Shown here: positions 10,081 through 21,642 of the stretch, piece by piece
Position numbering within the stretch: the first letter of the stretch is position 1
Layout of the letters: the number at the start of each line of letters is the position of its first letter
Assembly: GCF_037126465.1 (NCBI RefSeq)
Contig: NC_088202.1
Span: 105,803,962-105,867,961 of the forward strand
Direction of reading: 5' to 3'
Length of the DNA: 64,000 nucleotides
Origin: Ornithodoros turicata
Taxonomy: Eukaryota; Arthropoda; Arachnida; Ixodida; Argasidae
The notes under the pieces: generated by a model
Seen by the model: only the letters and a program-made list of their open reading frames with translations
What the model was told of the DNA's origin: nothing
Database searches by the model: none
Position numbers and translations under genes: made by a program

Positions 10081-11590
10081 AGTTGCTTCGCGGTGTTGAT
10101 GCGGATTTAAAAGAAAAAAAAACAGTTTAAGAAAATTGTTTCCAAGCTCTCTCAATAACCATACTAGTCTACGGGTAGTCTATTTTGCGAACCAGAAATT
10201 CTTGTCGGCACTGAAGAGAAACGCACAAACAAAATCGCCAGTAGAGACTCCTAAAAGGTGTAAAAGGCGCGGCACTTGCTATGACCAGCTCTGTTCAGTG
10301 TCCGTCGTCCACTTCATATCACTTACCTGTCTTCGTTCTCCACAGACAGCGTGCAAACACACAAACGTAGAACGTTTTTTTTTTTTTTTACGAAAGAAAA
10401 ACTCATACCAGCAGCGACGGCATCTTCCCGAGAATGGCGAATATTACCGGCGGGGGGTCCTAATGCTCCGACACTTAGTCATGTGTGCGGACAGCCGTCA
10501 TTATCCCAAAGACAAGAACGGTCGAAGGGCGGAAGGGACAACGAGAGACAAAAAGAAGTACCTAATTGTCCGCGTCCGACACCTCTTTCATCACGGTGAG
10601 GGATCGGCTGTAAGTGCCCACCAAGTAACGTCTGATAAAGAACATCCAAAGATAAACAAGCGACGATAAAAGAGAACCAGTTAATAACGGCTCCCCAAGA
10701 AAGAAGGGGAAGGGGGTGGGGAGAAAAAAAGGCAGCAAAATGCGAAGACGCCCGCAGATACTACGTAAACCCGCAAGAGGTCCTCCCTTCTGCCATCTTA
10801 CGGTCAAGGCTGGGATATTCCGACCCGAACGAAATGATATTGTGCGTTACAACTGTTATGTAGTTGCTCATGAGAAGGTAATGAAGTGTGTCGAATCATA
10901 ATTAGAATCCGATTCCGATTAGCTGAATTACGACTGGGAATCGGAGTACACGTGTTTGTTTCAGTGCGCTGCTGTCTTACGTGCTGTGTGCATCTACGCG
11001 ACGATTGTTCTTCACTGTTCACACGGTAAAGATACAACCCAGCGTAGCATTAGCGTAAATGGATGGTCCTTTAATGTGAAATCATTAAATCTAATCGCCA
11101 TCATTGAGCTTGCGCGAAATTCATAAAGCAACGAGCATGCAAGAAACACTTAGGCGGCAGAAATGTCTTAGAACGAATCAGTGTCGCTTTTAATGCAATG
11201 CTTGTTTGAAGTTGATTTCGTTTGTTGCGGGTTCAGATTTTATATTGCAAATCGTCCTTCGCTATGACTGGTGGTCGGAATTTCATCAAAGTCTGAAAGA
11301 GGCCGCTACCCCTTCCTTCACGACGCAGATTATTCACTGTAAAGAGAACCACTGTTCTACCGCACATGCAAATGACAAATGAACATCGAACAGTGGAGTT
11401 GAATGCAAGTGCCGGAGCAATACCGACCAGAGAAGTAGTACTAGAGACAACCAATTGTGTGCGTCGACATACCAGGCCTAACTAATAACAAAACTGCTGC
11501 TCCTCAAGTCGTGCGATAACTTTCCCTAGAAGTCAAACAGATATTTACTGCGCGTCAACAACCCCAAATGGGTCAACCTTCGCTTTCTAC
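10081..11590. other. Unassigned sequence
   Basis: There are A- and T-rich runs (10111-10125, 10371-10390) and no recognisable gene. The 177-codon frame near 10136-10669 has low-complexity basic composition and no domain; I do not regard it as a gene. Confidence 0.45.
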
Positions 11591-11599
11591 ATTACAAGC

Positions 11600-12400
11600 T
11601 GTGGCATTCAACACTCCGTTCCTTTGTCCCATCCGACATCGGCCACCGCAGCAGAATTATATAGAATTCTACACGCCCTTAAGTATGTCGCTACTGTGCC
11701 AGCCATGGACTCCTGGGTTGTCCTGAGTGACTCTAAAAGTGGCTTAACCGCACTTTGTACAGCGAAGGAAACCAGCAGCCTTTCACTTGTGCTCCAAGAC
11801 ATCAGCGCCGCGCACACCGAAGCCCTATAGACGAAGGCCACGACATCCGGCTACAGTGGATACCAGGTCACGTGGGCGCGGCAACGAAGTAGCTGATCGT
11901 CTGTACGCTGAACGCACTGAACGCTCACCAGCGCGCGTCCACACAGAAAGTCTAGTTCTCCGGCTCCGACTGGAAACGTGTTCTTGGTCTTCTGCAAACC
12001 CGACTGATAAAACGTGGTTGGTTGAACGTGAGGGCACCGATGTCACTGCTTCACAGGATAGATCGAATACCATAAACGACGCCCATACCATTGGAATCGT
12101 TACTCCACCGATATGAGCTGATTCCCGACGGACGCCCGTTTCTACATCGTATCGGGATAGCTCCATCACCAGACTGCGTCCAATGCGGAGTGTCAGACGA
12201 CACTGAACACATACTGCTTAGCTGTGAGCGATACGCTGCAAGTCGGGAAGTTCTCCGAGATGCCTTGGTCGTCCCGACAACGGCCCTCTTGACCTCAAGA
12301 AGGTACTCGGTGACAAATCATCAGCACATCGACATGTTTCACACCCTGTGATATCCTTCCTTAGGACTTTTGTGGAACAAACATCCTTTTAGACTCCTTG
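11600..12400 (+). pseudogene. I-like non-LTR retrotransposon, RNase H and 3' end remnant
   Basis: RNase H motifs appear in order but in several frames: 'TAAELYRILHALKYVATV', 'VVLSDSKSGL' with a catalytic Asp, and 'LQWIPGHVGARGNEVADRL' with the last Asp. The Cys/His end common to I and R1 elements follows: 'SLLHRYELIPDGRPFLHRIG', then 'CVQCGVSDDTEHILLSCERY'. The remainder to about 12400 matches the usual C-terminus. Stops and frameshifts show it is dead. The RT part is missing, so it is 5'-truncated. The same protein region recurs at 14381-14575, 32245-33861, 39330-39700 and 46560-46790. Confidence 0.88.
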
Positions 12401-12417
12401 GTAGACAGACCTCGCTA

Positions 12418-12486
12418 TCATAAGCGTACTGGAGTATAGCCGGCCCAATGTAGTGTTGGGTCAACATCTCCATATTTTTCTGTTTT
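12418..12486 (+). repeat. Short dispersed repeat (partner at 62505-62575)
   Basis: The reverse complement of 62505-62575 matches this segment almost base for base: 'cataagcgtactggagta', 'gccggcccaatgtag', 'gttggg.caacatct'. It includes the reverse of a phrase resembling 'ggctaccccagtacacctac' seen elsewhere in the window. Confidence 0.8.
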
Positions 12487-12489
12487 TAC

Positions 12490-12615
12490 CAAACGACCAA
12501 CTTGCAGTTGGCGCACGCCAAAAGAACCCCAGGCGGTCCAAATTATCCGCAGTCCTACACTGCGGCAAGTGCAGCATGTCACCACACTGGGCAGGCAAAC
12601 CTTACGTGTAACATC
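12490..12615 (+). repeat. tRNA-derived SINE, body fragment
   Basis: It shares 'cgcacg.caaaagaaccccaggcggtcc', 'attatccgcagtcctac' and 'gtgcagcatgtcaccacact' with the SINEs at 55205-55425 and 61625-61860. The promoter half (A and B boxes) is absent. Confidence 0.85.
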
Positions 12616-12663
12616 ACGGTACCATGATTTTGCAGTTGGCGGTAACATTTCCTTGATGATGAC

Positions 12664-12720
12664 GAAGCACACGAAAAGACGACACGATTTGTTCGTTCGT
12701 GTCGTCTTTTCGTGTGCTTC
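12664..12720. repeat. Perfect 24-bp hairpin
   Basis: Arms 12664-12687 and 12697-12720 are exact reverse complements, starting GAAGCACACGAAAAGACGAC, around a 9-base loop. It lies just 3' of the SINE body fragment. Confidence 0.95.
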
Positions 12721-12729
12721 CTCATCCGC

Positions 12730-14270
12730 AAAGAAATGTTATCGCGAAGTTAAAATGAGACCTGCCTGAAATTTGACTTGCCAATTCAACTCAACATTCT
12801 TGGCCCAGAAAATTTTTTTGCTCAGTTCAATCAAGTTCAAGGTTAATATGTGAACCATTCCTAATTATAGGGCTGCGGTTCGTATTATGGAATCATCAAG
12901 GGAATACACAATGAGGAATCATTCATTACGGTCATACTGTAACTTGATGCTTGGCGACAGCAGCAGCCTTATGAGTATTAAACGGGGATATCCGGAAACG
13001 CGTTTCAAAAACATCACAAGGTTCCTGACCACGGGCCAATCGTGCCGGAAAATCCTTGTGTCTTCCTCCTACGTATATAACGTAGCGAGGCAATCACGAT
13101 TTCCTCGAAGCGAGTCATCATAGCTAATGAGGACTGAAGGGAACTCACAAAGGCCAAAGAACGTGCTTCGAATATGTTTTGTCAATTTCCTCCAAAGGGT
13201 CTGTATTCTCTGCGGGAATGTCCTGTTGCAACCTTGTCTTCTGTCAAATGACTTTCTTGAGCTGAAATGGACTCCCTTTCGAGTTTTCAACCTGCGTAAC
13301 TTCCTAATTTCGTGCTCGTTTGTATGCGACAGATATTGTGGTCTTAAGGAATATTTTCCCACATTCTTGCAGGACTCTGGAACTTTTTATTTCTTGACGT
13401 TTCATTTTTTTGTACGCCACAGAAGTATGATAGATAGCTGATTGGACGAGGCCCGGTGCAATAATTATTGTGGTCCACAGACCAGAAGTAGCCATACACC
13501 GGAGAACATGAACAAGTTCATTTCCTTCAACGATGTGACTTCTTTGTGCACTGTTTCGGGTGACAGATTTATAGAGATTCAATTCAAATTGTTCTCTGTC
13601 AACTCGAGTGACGTTGCCGAATGGCCTAGTGTTATTACAGCTTCCTCTTTTCGTATACCCACACACAGATTGTGATCTCCACTGTGTCAAACCGAAGTTG
13701 ATATCTCGTGTGACTTCGCAAAGAAATCGAAGGAGAGGTCATTCCGATAGAAAACTATGATATATCACAGATAAATTGTCCCGATACTCCTAATTCCTAA
13801 CATGTGCAGCATCGAACACCAAACGCCTCAGTTTGTATAACTTTTTTTGAACCAGAGCAATTAAAATAATCGCAATCCATAGGGGCGAATACGCCCTCCC
13901 TACGATTCCATTCCGGTGACTACGGTAAGCGACAACACTCCTTCTGGTCGCCTGCTGTACATGCAGTACCAAACCAGGTCCCCGGTCTTCAACTTGTCGT
14001 TATACCGTAACGAGCATTTAATGGATAGATCACGCCTGGTCAGATGGGTACAAGTCCTCGTGTTTAACATCTTCTAGCATCTAGGAGAAGGGCTGAACGG
14101 AAGGCAAGACGGCAGGGGTTGCTAGAAGACATCGTAGCTGCCCGGAGTGCGGCCACAGTTGAGCAGAAGGCTCTCGATCGACAGCCATGGCGTCGATCGA
14201 GTCGTTTTGCTCGACCCGCTCGCCTTTTCACAGTGCCACCAGAGTTTGGAGTGTGGCCCGCTGTCTGAAG
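12730..14270. other. Unassigned sequence
   Basis: No gene is supported. The frame near 13442-13675 contains 'NKFISFNDVTSLCT', which weakly resembles the Penelope RT motif SFDVxSLFT, but no second motif was found. Confidence 0.4.
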
Positions 14271-14339
14271 GAGTCACCACCCCAAAGGGGTTTCGATTGA
14301 CCAACCACCGTCTGTATTCAAACCATGCTCCTCCTGAAA

Positions 14340-14380
14340 ACATACGGCTCACCACCCCTTTGGGGTGGTGAGCCGTATGT
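14340..14380. repeat. 19-bp perfect palindrome at an element junction
   Basis: Arms of 19 bases (ACATACGGCTCACCACCCC and its reverse complement) are separated by TTT. A related 'caccaccccaaagggg' lies at 14276-14291. The minus-strand I-like fragment breaks off exactly at this palindrome. Confidence 0.9.
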
Positions 14381-14575
14381 GTTCAGTGTCGTCTGGCACT
14401 CCGCATTGGACGGAGTCTGGTGATGGAGCTATCCTGATACGGTGTGGAAACGCGTGGCCGTGGGGAACGTTCAGCCGAAATCGGTGGAGTAAGGATTGCA
14501 GCGGTCTGGCCGTCTTTGATGGTATTCGATATGTGAGGTGAGGATCAATCCTGTGGATCAGTGACGCCGGTACCC
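14381..14575 (-). pseudogene. I-like non-LTR retrotransposon, Cys/His 3' end fragment
   Basis: The frame reads 'IDPHLTYRIPSKTARPLQSL', 'LHRFRLNVPHGHAFPHRIR' and 'CGVPDDTEH', the conserved tail that follows RNase H in I-like elements. It ends abruptly at the palindrome, before the last Cys of the Cys/His finger. It is closely similar to the plus-strand copy at 12090-12240. Confidence 0.87.
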
Positions 14576-14880
14576 TTACGTTCAACCAATCAGCATCCCA
14601 TACCAATCCCAGCATCCCAACCAGCGTCCCCATTCTGGGAACAGCGATTTTCCAGCATCCCATACCCCCTAATACGCCCCTGAAATCTTTCAACACACCG
14701 AAAACACCTGCCAGAAATGTAAAAACAGCCCCCATAACAGCAGATATGGGTGTCGCCCCCCCTCCCCCATATGGAACACCCCAACCCAAAAGCTGGAAAT
14801 CATGGGAACGTCGATGCCTGGGAAGCACCCCCTCGGACCTTGCATCTTCTCTCCATGTCAGCCTGACAAGCTACCTCGGC

Positions 14881-15727
14881 CAGACTTGTGCCCGTTACCG
14901 AAAAAAAGGAACTAAATACCGTTACCCGTTACTTCAGAAAAAAGTAACTAAATACGTTACTCGTTACCAACTTACAAAAGTAACGAGTTCTCGTTACTCA
15001 CAGGTAACGAGTTACTTTTACGTTACCGCAGCATAGTTAAAGGAGCCAACAAACATGCCGTCACTTGCCTTCAACTCTTTAGTAATGAGGAATTGCACTT
15101 CAGAAGACGCTGATACTCGAAATTTGTCGTCCGTCTTTCGTGTTCCGTGTCTCTCGGCCCGTTACCATGAATCTATATCAGTTTGCCTAGACCTTCTCCC
15201 TTATTTCCGAAGTGTGTGTGTGGGGGGGATCGGAGATTACGAAAACACAAGAAAAAACACTGGTTTTCGGCCACCGATCACCAACGGTTCCCAAAAACAG
15301 ACGAGGGGCTGCGTCATAATTTAGAGCGCTCTGAAGCTTAGCAAAGACCAGAAAAGGCTAGAAGTCGAAATGCGTTTTTTCTAGCCATAGCACAATTGGT
15401 GGCCATTCTTGGGAAGGAGTGATGGTCGGAGATTACGGAAATAAGAGAAAGGACAACAACACATCCAGTGAGGGACTGCAATAATACTTTGAGTCACACG
15501 TCACGCAGGTCAAATCTGCACGCATTGCGCCACACGGAGTGCCGAAATGTGCTCCCTCGCGCTCAAGAAAAGGAACGAGTAACGTCAGTAGCCAGTTACC
15601 AATTTTTGTAACTGATTCCGTTACTATTACCATTTTTTAAAAAGTAACTGAATCGTTACTTCGTTACCAAAAAAAGTAACCGTTACCAAGTAACGAGTTA
15701 CTTGTAACGAGTTAGGCACAACTCTGA
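14881..15727. mobile_element. hAT-like non-autonomous element with 8-bp TSD
   Basis: The ends are CAGACTTGTGCCCGTTACC (left) and, reversed, CAGAGTTGTGCCTAACTCG (right). ACCTCGGC is duplicated at 14873-14880 and 15728-15735. CA-start ends with 8-bp duplications are the hallmark of hAT elements. Both sides carry dense subterminal copies of GTAACGAGTTAC-type motifs (14890-15030 and 15590-15715). The 847-base length leaves no room for a transposase and none is seen, so it needs a partner. Removing it with one TSD copy restores the surrounding RT frame. Confidence 0.96.
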
Positions 15728-15926
15728 CCTCGGCAAAGTTCTGGAACGCATGGTGCTCCATCAATTCGAATGGTGGTTGGAACGACATAATCCCAAACGA
15801 GATGTCTGGCTTTCGTTGGCTCTGAAGCTCAATGGATTTCGTAACTCACCTTGTCATCACTGTCGAGCATGCGAAGGTTCAGAAGAAAATCGTAATGGCG
15901 ATACTTTTCGACGTGAAGAGTGCGTA

Positions 15927-16489
15927 AAGCGGTAACCGCATACGACGATTTCTCGACGGAAAAACGGCCAACTAATCCACCGGCGCGACACCTCGACGGA
16001 AAAACGGCGGGATGAACCGCATGCACAGATTTCCACTGCGGCGGATGGTGGCGCCCTGGCGGGCGTTTCGTTACTCCGTGTTAAATTTTCACTGCAAATT
16101 AATTGATGAATATTTTCCTACATATAGAAAAGTTATAGTGGCACACAAAAGAAATTCGTCCGGTCAAAGCATACTCGCGAAGCGAGCGCTACGAAGGCGC
16201 CCTCAGTCAGCAGCGGGCGAGCGACAGCATGCTTCCCACTTCCCAAGTTACCCATACGGGCATTCGAAATGCCCGCCACTGGTCCGGCACATCCGCTCGT
16301 GGAACGACAGCGCGTGGAGCGGTCCTATTGGCTGCCGTCGAGCGGCCGCTTCCGCTCTTCGACGAATTTTTCTGGCCGTCGCTGTCGTCGAGAAATCGGT
16401 GAAGTTCCCATTGCTCCCGCCAGCTCGCCGGAAAAACGGTGACGGTGGCCGTTTTTCCGCCGAGAATTCGTCGTATGCGGTTACCGCTT
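15927..16489. mobile_element. TIR element (MITE-like) inside the RT remnant
   Basis: Ends AAGCGGTAACCGCATACGAC match in inverted orientation over about 44 bases. The interior repeats 'cgacggaaaaacggc' and 'cgccggaaaaacggt'. The 563-base interior has no transposase. It interrupts RT coding sequence directly after 'DVKSA'. No target duplication is obvious. Confidence 0.88.
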
Positions 16490-16699
16490 GACTCACCGTC
16501 AGTCATGCCCAGGTGTTGCATGTGTTGATGCAGGCCAGGGTACGCACTAAACTTTTGTTGGCTTGCTGACTTTCTACGGCAGAGATCTGTATCTGTTCGC
16601 ACACAAGATGGGGCCACCCTGCAAGTCGTGTTGACTCACGGGGTTCCACAGGACATGATAACGAGTGCAACGAAGACAGGACAACACGACACTGAGGAC

Positions 16700-18200
16700 G
16701 CACTCACTTCCAACTGACGTTTAATTCCAAAGCAACGCCCACTCTTACAGACCGCGCATCTTGTACATTCAAACAGGAATGAACTAGTACACACATGCCC
16801 TTTCCAGTCAAGGCAATGGACACGTTGCTGATGCAGTTATCTGTTCTTGTGATAACAGATGCTTCAACAACTTCCTTCCTGATCGTATCATTTGATTTAT
16901 ACAACAGCTGACAATTTTCCAAGAGAGGGTAGCAGCCACACAGCGAAACATGTTCTTTGAGAGTGACCGGCAAGCTAGCCTCTAAGGACCTTTGGTGCTC
17001 TCTGGGTCTATTGTTTATACAACAACAACAATAAATGATGACGATGAGATACATCGACCATGGCCGATGTAGGAACTACCGCGCGATAACTGTAAACTAC
17101 ACCTGTGGCACAGGGCCGAAATCTATGAACATGGTGCATAGAACATCCCGCCCTCTCTCGAGAGCAGTTCACTCTCCATATCAGGGGCGCCAACTTTGAT
17201 TACATGCTTAGCTGCTAGTTTTTTTCACCCTATGGGAGGCCCCGTGTACGTACGGTATAACAGCCATCTTTTGAGGGCGTGTGGTCTCAGTTTCCACATT
17301 ACCCCGCCTATGCACTCCCCAAATCCTCTCTTTGAGCATCATTCTCATAATGGTGTCCAAAGCCATCATAGGGAAACCCGCAGAAAGAAGTCTGTTGATT
17401 TGATTGTTGAGCCTGCCCCTAATCAAGAGTGGACAGGAGCTACTACACGCAGCCTTTAAACAGCCCAGGGCTACGCCATTCTTAACTAACCTAGAATGCT
17501 TTCAGGAAAAATGCAACTGCAACAAAGGTTTCGCAAGGCGCTGCCTATGCTCCCAGCACATAGGGCTACATGGACTGCGCAGGGACTCGGCTGCGCAGGA
17601 GTGTACCCTGGTTGTTCCTAGACGCTGGTGTCTGACGTGTTACACTTGATGCATGTTTCCTATACAGCATTTCAGTTTTACTCCGGATATTGCCCGAAAT
17701 GACATGATACGCAGTTCACGTCTTTGAGGAGCCTAGACAACCTCGGCAAATTATTATGGCTTCGGCCTTCCATTATCACGGTGTAGTATAAACAAAAAAA
17801 GAAAAAGAAAAAAAAATCAATAAACAAACTACAGACAAAAAATAAATAAAAACTTAAGTTGGGTCGTCGTGTTAAGGGGACAGGACTATTGTTGAGTTTA
17901 TCTTTAAAGGGTCATGGAAGGGCTCGAAAAAAATATGCCAGGTGGAGTACATATCTGTGTTACAAACGCTGCGATATTAGCACAAAAAGTACAATACCGG
18001 CACTTTGCGCGTCTCAGAACGACGATTTTCGATTTTTTTTTCAGCTGTTGCCAGTGGAACGGGGAACGTGTTGAACATGAAAGAACTGATGTTCTGAGGC
18101 TGGAACAACATAGAAGGGACAAATACATACAAAGCCTCAATTTGCCTAAGAAATTAACGATGAAAGATGAAAGTCACTGAAAAGGTTAGCCAGAATGAGT
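16700..18200. other. Unassigned sequence
   Basis: No gene is supported. An A-rich run lies at 17790-17850 ('aaaaaaagaaaaagaaaa'). 16665-16730 has the look of a dispersed repeat tail. Confidence 0.4.
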
Positions 18201-18208
18201 TGGGGTGT

Positions 18209-18451
18209 TTTTCCTACATGGTGGGTTGGGGGATGATAACGTTGGGTAGACAAGCTGTCTGGCTGCCTAGCCTGGCGGCACGCAGAGCCGAAACATAAAC
18301 GGCTCTGGCGGCACGTTGCTCGGGGGAGAGGACAAGGGTGGAGCAGAAGGGGAGGACCGTTAAATTATTTGCTGGCAAGCAACATGTGTTCCCATAGCCG
18401 TACTTGTGGGTACACGACCTGGAAAATGTGTCTCTTGTGTTCCTACATGGG
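18209..18451. repeat. Possible small insertion bounded by 11-bp direct repeats
   Basis: TTCCTACATGG occurs near 18210-18220 and again near 18440-18450, enclosing about 220 bases. Neither ends nor tail can be assigned, so this may be chance. Confidence 0.25.
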
Positions 18452-18764
18452 CTGTCTATTTCTGGCATAAAAAAAAAAGAGAAAAAAAAACGTTGCTTTC
18501 ACTTGGCAAAATTTCGAGTTCAGTTCTGAAAACTAAACTTCCCGTGAAAAAAAAAAGAAGAAGAAAAGCGAATTAAAACCGATGCAAGTCCCTGTGGCAG
18601 AAGTTCCCAGAAGATAAATACCGCACCTTTTTGAACCAGACGTTTTTACTTTTTTTTTTTTTTTTACAGGAATTAATAACACGCTAGGTAAAACACCCTG
18701 TATATGTTCGAGGTGCTCTCCACGCTGCTCTAAGTGCAAATAAAATGGCAATCTATAACAGCGA

Positions 18765-18860
18765 TGATGATGAGGATGATAGAGAAGAAAAAAATTGGGA
18801 CGTAAGTCGCGACAAAGTCGGGCAGGCCTACCCCAGTACACCTACACAGAGCCGGATAAA
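18765..18860 (+). repeat. Dispersed SINE-like repeat ('ctaccccagtacacctac' family)
   Basis: The segment 'gatgatgatgaggatgat...aaaaattgggacgtaagtcgcgacaaagtcgggcaggcctaccccagtacacctac' has relatives at 55485-55580 and 60120-60225. The shared parts are the GAT-rich start, an A run, 'tggga.a.g', 'cgac.aagtcg' and the 3' phrase. Confidence 0.7.
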
Positions 18861-18869
18861 AAACAAATT

Positions 18870-20900
18870 AAGAAAAAGAATGCGAACACACAGAGGGGAA
18901 AAGGAGAAAGAAAAAATAACGGGGGAAGGAGCTCGCAACTAGTGTAAGTCGCAGCTCAGCAGATGGGAAGCACTTGTCGTGTTATTAAAGTGACACCACC
19001 TGGCGGCCAGTTGTTCGTTCGATCACTTTAGTAGTAATATTTTTATTTGGACAGTTCAGACATGTTAGGAAGCTTTCGCAGAAAGACAGACATTATAATT
19101 TAAGAATTTAGCAGCTTGTACAGGCGTGTGTAATGATCTCCAGGCCAGCACGCCGTTGTCCGTTACGAGAGAAAACCTGTGCGCTTTTCTCTTTATTGAC
19201 TCCAATCTTATTCGCGCCCACGCGAAACACACCAAAGTTTTTCTTTCAGCATTTTTTTTTCTATACTTCGAAGCAGCGCCTTCCAGGGGCACTGGAAAAT
19301 CGAAGTAACGGAATCCTACCCTATTAATTTCCTTGTTTCCAATATGAGCTTCACTTTCGTTTTCTATTTTTCTTTCGCTTATTGGTAATGGAAAGATCTA
19401 GCTTTGTTCATTTCATTCGCTTTTTCCCCTTCTTCCGCTGCAGTTTCGGGTTTCCTTTAATATTATCGTTTCCGGTGTCCCAAGTTTGCTTCCAAATGTA
19501 TCGTGCCTTTGCGAGCACCCCCTGTATTTCAAGGACTCCCCGAACCATAGTCCTTGGAATGGAGCATCCGGCCGTCTTCTGAACTTTGACAACATTTGCT
19601 GGTGACAGCTTTACAAATTGCATCAGTGGCACAGCTCCCAATTTAGAAGGTCCTCGTGGCGTGCCTCCAAGCTCGAGGAAACCGGAAATTCCGAGCATTT
19701 TTTGACACCTGGTTTGTTAGTGGTGCGCTCGCTCGTGACAGAGTCCGCCGCGATTCGATAAAATTATTTTGGAACGTCGCTTCGAAGGGCGTCGTCTCCT
19801 TCTCGTTTTTCTTTTGCAAGATTCAGCTCGCGGTGTTGGATACGATCGATTGGCTCGGTATATTGAAACAAGATGGGTAAATGAGGTAGAAATATGCATC
19901 CAGATCTCGAGGACACCGCACCCGCAGCACTCTACTGTCAACGAAACCGAAGCAAGTGTGGCAAGCGGGAAAATACTTGGAGTCTTCTGCATTACGGCAG
20001 TCGAAAAGAAAGTTATAAAACAGCGATATCAATGAAAACAACACGTAGAATAGGACACGGTAATAGGCTTCTGCTGGACTGTCTCTCGCTCGCGATTTCA
20101 AGCCAGTTATTGCACTAAAAACATCCAGCAACATCACATTTCAGTAAAAGTTATTGCGTATTCAACAAGGTAATATTTGGCCTCGTGCTAAGGCATCATT
20201 ACCGGAAGAACTGCGGCTCATAGCGCAACTTACGCCTCATGTCTTTCGGCTATGTTGCCCTATACAGGTTTTTTTTTTTTTCGAGACAGATTTTTTCTAA
20301 AAAAACTATAAGGGCTAGGGACATGCTGTTTTCACTTCTATCATCGCTGGACCGGCGAACGTTCTTGGCCATATGTTGCTCAACAGTGAAATGGCTAATT
20401 ACCTAAAAATCGTTAATTAACTTTTTAATTATAAAAGCTACGAAGTTGTCCCAATGAGAACATCGGTTCCTTTCGGTGACCTGATATCGTAGCCGTTTTC
20501 AGAACAAAGATCCGTTCGGTAGATCGTCCGCAAAAAATTCGTGAAGGAACACTATTTTTTTTTCTTTATTTTGTTCATTGCGCATCTTCGGTGACCAGTC
20601 TTTCCTTCACCCACAATGTGAGAGAGTGAAAGAGCACACTGTCGCCTCTTGCGTCCTGGACAAAGCTTGAAAGAAAACAGAAAATGCAACCCAAGGTAAG
20701 GGCAGTTCCGATAAGGAGGGTATTTGGATGGAACGAAAAGTTCCGCAAATGTAAATATCAGCAAGCGCACCTCGCACGGGAACGGTTTTGCGGCTGTCAA
20801 ATTTTTGTACAAATCTTCTGAAAAAAAACAGTGATTTCGCTTGGAATAGTGTGCTATGGCCATTGTTTTCTGAATTCATCAAGAAAAACGTTACCTTTGC
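18870..20900. other. Mostly unassigned sequence
   Basis: Apart from the candidate frame at 19408-19698 I see no gene. Homopolymer T runs lie at 19250 and 20268-20285. 20390-20440 and 20915-20945 have the A/T-rich 'ctaatta/ttaattaac' look of decayed MITE ends. Confidence 0.4.
19408..19698 (-). CDS. Candidate 96-codon frame, function unknown
   Basis: The frame begins at an ATG and reads 'MLGISGFLELGGTPRGPSKL', later 'VPLMQFVKLSPANVVKVQK', and ends in a very basic tail ('KLQRKKGKKRMK'). Its composition is more balanced than the surrounding spurious frames and the tail would suit a nucleic-acid-binding or ribosomal protein. I recognise no family. No promoter or polyadenylation signal is convincing. 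It may be an exon, a retrocopy or chance. Confidence 0.25.
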   Translation of the reverse strand: MLGISGFLELGGTPRGPSKLGAVPLMQFVKLSPANVVKVQKTAGCSIPRTMVRGVLEIQGVLAKARYIWKQTWDTGNDNIKGNPKLQRKKGKKRMK

Positions 20901-21642
20901 TTGACTAGTTTTCGAGTTCAATTAGCAAAATTAGCTTAATTAATGTGTGACACGAATGCAAACGGCATGAATGTGTGGCAAAAGTCTGTGTGTGTGTATT
21001 CCAAGTAGTATAATAATTTTCTTAAGTTAAAGGAGTACAGAGGGCCATCGAAAAGAAATGCAGATTAACACATCTGATGAAAGTGTGTGTGTCATTATAC
21101 CGAATAGCGCGAAAGGTTTTGATGTGTGCAATTTGTTTCCCAGAAAAAAACTCACATAAACATAGCTCCGCGCCTTCACCCTTAAGTCGCCACTCCAGCT
21201 ATAACGAGGATGAAGGTATGATGGCACGTCACCGATGACGGCATAAGGAGACTCGTTCTGGTTTGCCGGTCAGTGGGGGTCAGCGCATTGTCCCTTTGCC
21301 GCCGTAAACCTGTTTTGCCAGTTTTCCCGGTGAATTGGGGATCGAAGGAGAAGGGCTTTATCAGAACCCCGAACAGCCGAGTAGCAGACGACAGCGGAGT
21401 AGCAGACAACATTTCTCTAGGCCAATCAGCGAGCGTTCTTCTTATAGCGTCAGCGCGAGGTTCCAGGCAGATCACAGACTGGTACTGCTCTTCACCACCG
21501 TTGCGCACGGTCGCTTTTTGCGGCGTACTTTAAATTCAGTTTCTGCGATAATTATGACTCTGTGGTGTAAATTACTTCGCGTGGTGCATCGTACTGGCAA
21601 ACTTAACATAGATGGGTAGAAATCCAGCGAACCAGTAGAATG

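Larger units (their letters stand above)
14830..16690 (+). pseudogene. Non-LTR reverse transcriptase split by two DNA elements
   Basis: Three pieces of one RT lie in order on the plus strand. Piece one ends 'HVSLTSYLG' at 14880. Piece two (15736-15926) resumes 'KVLERMVLHQFEWWLERHNP' and, after a frameshift, 'VEHAKVQKKIVMAILFDVKSA', which ends at the first catalytic region (family form F-x-D-x-x-x-A-F-D). Piece three (16490-16640) continues 'DSPS', then 'FCWLADFLRQRSVSVRTQDG' and 'LTHGVPQ', where the family has GxPQGS. The hAT at 14881-15727 and the TIR element at 15927-16489 fill the gaps. Homology ends near 16640. It belongs to the Jockey/I/R1 group; the clade is not fixed. Confidence 0.88.

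Noticed and set aside
10136..10669. 177-codon host gene
   Set aside because: Low-complexity basic composition, a T run inside, and overlapping frames; no recognisable family.
13442..13675. Penelope reverse transcriptase fragment ('FISFNDVTSLCT')
   Set aside because: The motif has an extra residue relative to SFDVxSLFT and no other RT motif lies nearby in any frame.
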